Shown here piece by piece: positions 12,549 to 18,371 of a DNA stretch of 18,371 bases. The notes beneath the pieces are model-generated. The model ran no database searches. It was not told the origin of the DNA and saw only the letters and a list, made by a program, of their open reading frames with translations. Source of the DNA: an uncultured Roseiflexaceae bacterium (GTDB lineage: Bacteria > Chloroflexota > Chloroflexia > Chloroflexales > Roseiflexaceae); assembly GCA_937988885.1 (NCBI GenBank), contig CALKHR010000047.1:1-18371 (forward strand). Reading direction: 5' to 3'. A program made the translations under genes and the position numbers. Position 1 is the first letter of the stretch; every line of letters starts with the position of its first letter.

Positions 12549-14305
12549 ACGCGCTCTCCGCCTCGGTTGGGGCCTTTGTGGATGAGCTCGTGCGCTCGGG
12601 AGTGCGACATTTCTGTGTATGCCCCGGCTCCCGCTCAACACCGCTCGCATTGACGATCGCGCGCCACCCTGCGGCGAAGCTGTGGATGCACCTCGACGAA
12701 CGCTCGGCGAGCTTCTTCGCGCTCGGCCAAGCCAAGGTGCTGCGCGAGCCGGTGGCGCTGATCTGCACCTCGGGAACCGCAGCAGCCAACTTCCTGCCCG
12801 CGGTGGTCGAGGCGTTCTACGCACGCGTTCCGCTGATCATCGTGACGGCTGACCGTCCCCACGAGCTACGCGATGTGGGTGCGCCGCAGACGATCAATCA
12901 GATCAACCTGTTCGGCACGCACGCCAAGTGGTTTGTGGATCTTGCTGAGCCGGATGCCGCCCCCGGCATGCTGCGTTACACCCGCACGGTTGCGGCGCGG
13001 GCTGTGACGACGGCGCGCCGAGGCCCAGCAGGCCCAGTACATATCAACTTCCCCTTCCGCGAACCGTTGCTGCCCAAGCCCGCCGAAGCGCTTGCTGCGC
13101 CCGAAGCCCGTACGGACGAGCGCCCCTACGTGAGCGTCGCCACGGGTGCGCGTGCCCCCGACGCCGCGCATGTGGCCGCGCTGGCAGCCACGCTCGCCGA
13201 TGCGCCCCGTGGCCTGATCGTGTGCGGTCCGCAGGACGACCCGCACTTGGCCGCGAGCGTGACGCGACTCGCCGAGGCGCTGGGCTACCCGATCCTGGCC
13301 GATCCGCTCTCTGGCCTGCGCAACGGTCCCCACGATCACGCGCTGGTGCTGGATAGCTACGACGCCTTTTTGCGGGATGCCGCGTTCGTCGAGCGTTTCG
13401 CGCCACAAGTGGTGCTGCGCTTCGGCGCGATGCCGGTCTCCAAACCGCTGTTGCTCTACCTCCAGCGCCATGCCCAGAGCCGCATGATCGTGGTTGATGG
13501 CGATGGCGGCTGGAACGAACCAACGCTCTTGGCCGACGAGATGATCCACGCCGATGCACGGCTGCTCTGTGAAGCGCTGCTAAGCCAGACCAGCACGCCG
13601 CTGCGTACCCGCACCTCGGCCTGGCTGAGCAGTTGGCAGATGGCGGAGCGCAACACTCGTGCGGCTATTTCTGCCTATTTCGCGCAACTCGACGAACTGT
13701 TCGAGGGCAAGGTGTTCGCCGAACTCGCCGCGCTTCTCCCCGCCGGAACCCAGGTCTACGCCGGCAACAGCATGCCGATCCGCGATATGGACACGTTCTT
13801 CGCTGGCGATCAGCGCCCCATGCGCTTGCTGGGGAACCGTGGCGCCAACGGCATCGATGGCGTGGTATCGAGCGCGCTCGGCGCCGCCACGGCTTCCAGC
13901 CCGACCGTGCTGGTGATCGGCGATCTCTCGTTCTACCACGATGCCAACGGGCTGTTGGCCGCCAAACACCACCACCTCGATCTCACCATCATCCTGCTCA
14001 ATAACGACGGCGGTGGCATCTTCTCGTTCCTGCCGCAGGCGAGCGAACCCGACCACTTCGAGACGCTGTTCGGCACGCCGCACGGGCTGGACTTCCGCCC
14101 GCTGGCCGAGATGTACGGCGCACACTATCAGCGCATCGGCGATTGGCAGGGCTTCCGCGCCGCGCTCCAGCACAGCCTCCAGGCTGGCGGCCTCCAGATC
14201 ATCGAAGTGCCGACCACGCGCGACCGTAACGTGGCGCTTCACCGCGAGATCTGGCCGCTCGTCAGCGCGAGCCTGCACGAAGTGATACGCGCCGAGGCCG
14301 AATAA
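12521..14305 (+). CDS. menD: SEPHCHC synthase (ThDP-dependent)
   Basis: MenD joins isochorismate and 2-oxoglutarate, releasing CO2, to make SEPHCHC with thiamine diphosphate. The N-terminal pyrimidine-binding domain has 'CPGSRSTPLAL', 'HLDERSASFFALG' with the activating Glu, 'CTSGTAAANFLPAV' and 'TADRPHELRDVGAPQTINQ'. The C-terminal diphosphate domain has 'YAGNSMPIRDMD', 'NRGANGIDG' and the Mg/ThDP motif 'GDLSFYHD...LLNNDGGGIFS'. Length is about 594 residues, slightly longer than the roughly 555-580 usual. The start is uncertain. TTG at 12521 is preferred because AAGG sits at 12508-12511 with a 9-nt spacer and the N-terminus then fits the family. In-frame TTG 12488 or GTG 12491, overlapping the menF end, would add 10-11 residues encoded by repeat-like sequence. 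All options imply tight coupling to menF. Confidence 0.95.
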   Translation: MTSSNIETPHALSASVGAFVDELVRSGVRHFCVCPGSRSTPLALTIARHPAAKLWMHLDERSASFFALGQAKVLREPVALICTSGTAAANFLPAVVEAFYARVPLIIVTADRPHELRDVGAPQTINQINLFGTHAKWFVDLAEPDAAPGMLRYTRTVAARAVTTARRGPAGPVHINFPFREPLLPKPAEALAAPEARTDERPYVSVATGARAPDAAHVAALAATLADAPRGLIVCGPQDDPHLAASVTRLAEALGYPILADPLSGLRNGPHDHALVLDSYDAFLRDAAFVERFAPQVVLRFGAMPVSKPLLLYLQRHAQSRMIVVDGDGGWNEPTLLADEMIHADARLLCEALLSQTSTPLRTRTSAWLSSWQMAERNTRAAISAYFAQLDELFEGKVFAELAALLPAGTQVYAGNSMPIRDMDTFFAGDQRPMRLLGNRGANGIDGVVSSALGAATASSPTVLVIGDLSFYHDANGLLAAKHHHLDLTIILLNNDGGGIFSFLPQASEPDHFETLFGTPHGLDFRPLAEMYGAHYQRIGDWQGFRAALQHSLQAGGLQIIEVPTTRDRNVALHREIWPLVSASLHEVIRAEAE

Positions 14306-14358
14306 CCGACCCGAGCGCCTTGCGCTTCGCTGAGAAGATCACGGACGGTTGCGCCACC

Positions 14359-15192
14359 ATGATGATAACGCTCAACGGCATCAACTATTATGTCAGTCAA
14401 CAAAACACGGGCCAAGCGCCACTGCTGTTGCTGCACGGCTTCACAGGCAGCGCAACCGCGTGGGCTAGCCTGCTGGATGCGCTTCCCCCGCACATCCACG
14501 CCATTGCGCCCGACCTGATCGGCCACGGTCGCACCGATTCGCCCGCCGACCCCGCGCGTTACCGCATGGAGCACTGTGTCGCGGATCTGCTCGCGCTGCT
14601 CGACATGCTTCAGCTAAAACAGGTCGATCTGCTGGGCTACTCGATGGGCGGGCGGGTCGCGTTGCAATTGGCCGCCGCCGCGCCCGAGCGGATCAACACG
14701 CTGATCTTGGAGAGCAGTTCGCCGGGCCTCGCCGACGCCAACGAGCGCGAGGCGCGCGCCGCCGCCGACAACGCGCTAGCCGATAGCATCGAGCGCGACG
14801 GACTCGCTGCTTTTGTGGAGCGCTGGGAACGCCTGCCGCTGTTTGCCAGCCAGGCCGCGCTGCCCGAGGACGTGCGCACGCGCATCTGCGCCCAACGCAT
14901 GCGCAACAACCCGCTCGGCTTGGCCAACAGCTTGCGCGGCATGGGCACGGGCCAACAAAGCTCGCTGTGGGATCGGCTGCCCGAAATCACCATCCCCACG
15001 TTGCTGATCGTTGGCGAGCTGGATCGCAAATACTGCGCGATCGCCAATGAGATGCAGGCGCTCCTGCCGAACGCGCGCACGTTGCAGATCGCCAATGCGG
15101 GCCACACCGTGCATGTGGAGCAACCGCAGGTGTTTGCGCAGAACGTGTTAAAATTTCTCGAAACGAACAACAGGACCAAGAGAGGACGTTAG
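14359..15192 (+). CDS. menH: SHCHC synthase, alpha/beta hydrolase fold
   Basis: MenH eliminates pyruvate from the MenD product SEPHCHC to give SHCHC. The 277-residue alpha/beta-hydrolase has 'LLLLHGFTGSATAW' (oxyanion region, 22-35), nucleophile Ser95 in 'GYSMGGR', Asp222 in 'VGELDRKY' and His249 in 'NAGHTVHVEQP', the family triad. 'PDLIGHGRTD' and 'LESSSPGL' are also typical. It lies 53 nt after menD and 2 nt before menB, which supports the MenH assignment over other hydrolases. The open frame extends upstream to a TTG at 14320. The ATG at 14359 is preferred because homologous proteins start just before the first strand. Its ribosome site is weak, so coupling to menD is likely. The C-terminus (NRTKRGR) overlaps the menB ribosome site. 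Confidence 0.92.
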   Translation: MMITLNGINYYVSQQNTGQAPLLLLHGFTGSATAWASLLDALPPHIHAIAPDLIGHGRTDSPADPARYRMEHCVADLLALLDMLQLKQVDLLGYSMGGRVALQLAAAAPERINTLILESSSPGLADANEREARAAADNALADSIERDGLAAFVERWERLPLFASQAALPEDVRTRICAQRMRNNPLGLANSLRGMGTGQQSSLWDRLPEITIPTLLIVGELDRKYCAIANEMQALLPNARTLQIANAGHTVHVEQPQVFAQNVLKFLETNNRTKRGR

Positions 15193-15194
15193 AT

Positions 15195-16022
15195 ATGCCA
15201 ATCGAATGGAAATCGGCCCATACCTATACCGATATTTTTTACGAGCACGACGCCGCGGGTGAGGGTATCGCGAAGATCACCATCAATCGCCCCGAGAAGC
15301 ACAATGCCTTCCGCCCCGAGACGGTGATGGAGTTGATCGACGCCTTCTCGCGCGCTCGCGACGACGAAAACATCGGTGTGATTCTGTTCACTGGTGCTGG
15401 TGGTAAGGCGTTCTGTTCGGGCGGCGACCAGAGCGTGCGCGGCCACGGCGGCTACGTGGGCCACGACGGCGTGCCGCGCCTGAATGTGCTCGATCTCCAG
15501 CGCTTGATCCGCGTGATCCCCAAGCCTGTGATCGCGTTGGTGGCGGGCTATGCGATCGGCGGCGGCCAAGTGCTGAACGTGGTCTGCGACCTCTCGATCG
15601 CGGCGGAGAACGCGATCTTCGGCCAGACCGGCCCGAAGGTCGGTAGCTTCGACGGCGGCTACGGCTCGAACCTGCTGGCCCGCATCGTCGGCGACAAGAA
15701 GGCCCGCGAGATCTGGTACCTCTGCCGCCAATACAACGCCCAACAGGCGCTTGAGATGGGCTTGATCAACGCAGTCGTGCCGTTGGAGCAGCTTGAGGAC
15801 GAGGGCGTGAAGTGGGCGCGCGAGATCCTGGAGAAGAGCCCGATGGCGATCCGCTTCCTGAAGGCTGCCATCAACGCTGATGCCGATGGCGCGGCTGGCC
15901 TCCAGCAGTTCGCAGGCGACGCGACGCTGCTCTACTACCTCTCCGAGGAAGCGCAGGAGGGCCGCAAGGCGTTTATGGAGAAGCGCAGACCGAGCTTCCG
16001 CCGCTTCCGCCGCTACCCCTAA
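15195..16022 (+). CDS. menB: 1,4-dihydroxy-2-naphthoyl-CoA synthase (type I)
   Basis: MenB is a crotonase-fold enzyme that closes the second ring, converting o-succinylbenzoyl-CoA to 1,4-dihydroxy-2-naphthoyl-CoA. The 275 residues align along their length with E. coli MenB. Motifs are 'FCSGGDQSVRG' (73-83), the oxyanion hole 'GYAIGGGQVLNVVCD' (118-132), 'FGQTGPKVGSFDGGYGS' (142-158), 'KKAREIWYLCRQY' and C-terminal 'EEAQEGRKAFMEKR'. Gly146 in 'QTGPKVG' is the hallmark of type I enzymes, which use bound bicarbonate in place of the active-site Asp found in type II. Asp153 corresponds to E. coli Asp163. The ATG has GAGGA at 15182-15186, inside the end of menH. The gap to menH is 2 nt. Confidence 0.96.
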   Translation: MPIEWKSAHTYTDIFYEHDAAGEGIAKITINRPEKHNAFRPETVMELIDAFSRARDDENIGVILFTGAGGKAFCSGGDQSVRGHGGYVGHDGVPRLNVLDLQRLIRVIPKPVIALVAGYAIGGGQVLNVVCDLSIAAENAIFGQTGPKVGSFDGGYGSNLLARIVGDKKAREIWYLCRQYNAQQALEMGLINAVVPLEQLEDEGVKWAREILEKSPMAIRFLKAAINADADGAAGLQQFAGDATLLYYLSEEAQEGRKAFMEKRRPSFRRFRRYP

Positions 16023-16043
16023 ACCCGATACGCAACAAACGGC

Positions 16044-16076
16044 GCTTGCGGCAACCTGTTCTGCGTTGCCGCAAGC
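16044..16076 (+). other. Strong intercistronic hairpin between menB and menA
   Basis: GCTTGCGGCAAC and GTTGCCGCAAGC form a perfect 12-bp stem with a 9-nt loop, 21 nt after the menB stop. It is followed by CCCATG, so there is no T run and it is not a classical terminator. It may stabilise upstream mRNA, be processed, or cause partial termination that lowers menA/menC expression. It buries the region before the ATG at 16080, which argues for the later menA start. Confidence 0.6.
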
Positions 16077-16115
16077 CCCATGTCTGCAGCACCACAAACT
16101 GTTGATGAGGTTTCC

Positions 16116-17015
<900 letters not shown>

Positions 17016-17029
17016 TCCACGAGAACGCT

Positions 17030-18145
17030 ATGCGCATTGTGCGGGTCGATTGGCAGCCCTTCCACATCCCATACGCGGGTTCCTTCACCACGGCGCACGG
17101 CAGCGACGCAACGCGGCAGGGCGCGATCATCCGTGTGCACAGCGACAGCGGCGCGATTGGGCATGGCGAAGCGTCGCCGCTCACTGCGTTTGGCGGCGGC
17201 ACGCTCGACGACGCTCTGGCGCACATCGCGCAACTCGCCGCCGCGCTACTCGGCACCACGCTCGAAGCGGGCCTGGCCCTGCTCGACCAACTCGACGATA
17301 CGCTGCCCGGCATGTCAGCGACCGCCTGCGGCTTCGACACGGCGCTGCTCGACCTGCAAGCCCAAGCCATGGGGCGACCACTCGCGTACCTGTTCGCCGA
17401 GCATCCACAGCCGAGCGTGCCCGTCAACGCCACGGTTGGCGCACGCGATGTGGCGGCGGCCTGCCGCGCTGCCGCACAGGCCAAACAGGCGGGATTCGGC
17501 TGTGTGAAGCTAAAAGTTGGCGTGCTCGACTCGCCCGCCGCCGAACTGGCCCGCATCGCCGCCGTCCGCGAACAACTCGGCCCCGATGTACGGCTGCGCA
17601 TCGACGCCAACGCCGCCTGGGAGGAGGATGAGGCGATCGACATCCTGCGAGCCGCCGAACAGTACCGTATCGAACTGGTGGAACAGCCCGTCGCCGACCT
17701 CGCGGCACTCGCGCGGGTGCGCGCCGCCAGCCGCATCCCCATCGCCGCCGACGAATCGGTCGGCGGGCCAGCGCAGGCCACCGATGTGATCAACGCAGCC
17801 GCCGCCGATCTGCTCGTCGTCAAACCGATGATGGCCGGAGGATTACGCCGCGCCTGCGCCATTATCAAGCAGGCGCTGCAGGCCGGACTGCACGCCTTCG
17901 TCACCAGCACCATCGACGCCGGGATCGGCGTGGCCGCTGCGCTGCACCTCGCCGCAACTCTGCCCACATCGCTGGCCTGCGGCCTCGCAACGGGCACGCT
18001 GCTCTCCAGCGACCTACTCACCGAGCCGCTCGTCGTGCACCACGGCGCCATGCCCCTGCCCAGCCGCCCCGGCCTCGGCGTGCAACTCGATCCGCATTCC
18101 CTCGCACAATACGCCATCGGCCCATGGAGCGAAGTGACAAGGTGA
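17030..18145 (+). CDS. menC: o-Succinylbenzoate synthase (enolase superfamily)
   Basis: MenC dehydrates SHCHC to o-succinylbenzoate. The 371-residue enolase-superfamily protein has an N-terminal capping domain (1-125) with 'SPLTAFGGGTLDDA' and a barrel with the expected active-site order. This runs Lys160/Lys162 in 'CVKLKVG' (Lys162 the base), Asp192 in 'RIDANAAW', Glu218 in 'LVEQP', Asp241 in 'ADES' and Lys265 in 'LLVVKPMMAGG'. The related muconate cycloisomerase/dipeptide epimerase families share this set, so the men operon context decides the name. The ATG is 14 nt after the menA stop with a weak ribosome site (ACGAGAA), implying coupled translation. It is the last men gene in the window, and no menE follows within the 226 nt remaining. 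Confidence 0.92.
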   Translation: MRIVRVDWQPFHIPYAGSFTTAHGSDATRQGAIIRVHSDSGAIGHGEASPLTAFGGGTLDDALAHIAQLAAALLGTTLEAGLALLDQLDDTLPGMSATACGFDTALLDLQAQAMGRPLAYLFAEHPQPSVPVNATVGARDVAAACRAAAQAKQAGFGCVKLKVGVLDSPAAELARIAAVREQLGPDVRLRIDANAAWEEDEAIDILRAAEQYRIELVEQPVADLAALARVRAASRIPIAADESVGGPAQATDVINAAAADLLVVKPMMAGGLRRACAIIKQALQAGLHAFVTSTIDAGIGVAAALHLAATLPTSLACGLATGTLLSSDLLTEPLVVHHGAMPLPSRPGLGVQLDPHSLAQYAIGPWSEVTR

Positions 18146-18153
18146 GGATCATC

Positions 18154-18180
18154 CACAGATTTCACAGATTACGCAGATTA
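18154..18180. repeat. Short tandem repeat of a 9-nt unit
   Basis: Three units at 18154, 18163 and 18172 read CACAGATTT, CACAGATTA and CGCAGATTA. This (C)ACAGATT array is of a kind often found between genes as a dispersed element. It starts 9 nt after the menC stop codon. Confidence 0.6.
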
Positions 18181-18371
18181 TGTTGTAGCTGGGAACGGTG
18201 ATGAGCACTCGATAAATCCACTTTCAGAAGATATAACTCATAACCACCACCCAAACACTGCCACGTACCTCAAAGCATCACCACGGGCGAATCAATGCTC
18301 CGTTTTGGAAATATTCAACATTTTTATGTTCAATGAAAAGCACTGTCATCTCGAACGGTCGAAGCCCTGAG
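18181..18371. other. Intergenic tail with partial TCGA-rich repeat at the window edge
   Basis: I see no gene in these 191 nt. A weak inverted repeat (AACAT-TTTT-ATGTT, about 18317-18330) is AT-rich and not a good terminator. The last 28 nt (from TGTCATCTCGAACG at 18344 to CCCTGAG) resemble one end of a dispersed 'CATCTCGAACG...TCGAAG.CCTGAG' palindromic repeat, cut by the window edge. No clear terminator for the men operon was found. Confidence 0.4.

Noticed and set aside
18154..18180. CRISPR array
   Set aside because: The repeats are 9 nt, directly adjacent and without spacers, and no cas gene is present.

Overview
The window looks like a chromosomal piece of a Chloroflexota bacterium, most likely class Chloroflexia (Roseiflexus/Kouleothrix/Herpetosiphon-like). 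This is inferred from three things: high-GC genes separated by AT-rich spacers, a secreted protein with paired 'WFER.R.ELHPEN...DVLLG.LG' repeats of a type I associate with that phylum, and a compact menaquinone operon. No rRNA, tRNA, CRISPR array, transposase or phage gene was seen.

Layout. Positions 1-5106 carry three minus-strand genes. They encode a soluble hybrid histidine kinase with a C-terminal receiver (90-2384), an aldo/keto reductase of the YghZ type (2916-3908), and a class I SAM-dependent O-methyltransferase with an N-terminal winged-helix/dimerisation domain (4060-5106). An AT-rich spacer (about 5200-5539) ends in a strong consensus promoter driving a secreted GH18 chitinase-like enzyme (5540-6760, +). 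Facing it across an intrinsic terminator is an exported two-repeat plus beta-propeller protein (6964-8775, -). A DinB-family protein follows (8990-9493, -), and divergent from it is a predicted lipoprotein acetolactate decarboxylase (9735-10550, +) that ends at a strong hairpin terminator.

From 11098 to 18145 the plus strand is a menaquinone (vitamin K2) operon in the order menF-menD-menH-menB-menA-menC. It supplies isochorismate synthase, SEPHCHC synthase, SHCHC synthase, DHNA-CoA synthase (type I, with the glycine that marks bicarbonate dependence), DHNA polyprenyltransferase and o-succinylbenzoate synthase. Together they take chorismate to o-succinylbenzoate and carry out the later ring-closing and prenylation steps. 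The OSB-CoA ligase MenE is not in the window. A good promoter at 10622-10649 would give this operon a leader of about 440 nt that holds mutually exclusive base-pairing segments and no convincing gene.

Regulatory layer. Several minus-10 elements share an extended TGGTA(C/T/A)-type sequence. Two promoters of exported proteins (GH18 and acetolactate decarboxylase) carry AT-rich perfect inverted repeats inside the promoter core. Several intrinsic terminators end in TTGTGT-like tails rather than pure T runs. A 12-bp hairpin separates menB from menA. A fragment that resembles a dispersed TCGA-rich repeat lies at the menF/menD junction, and a related-looking fragment is at the right edge. I found no clear evidence for a wholly new system. 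The best leads are the men leader RNA and the surface-anchored acetolactate decarboxylase with its operator-like promoter.
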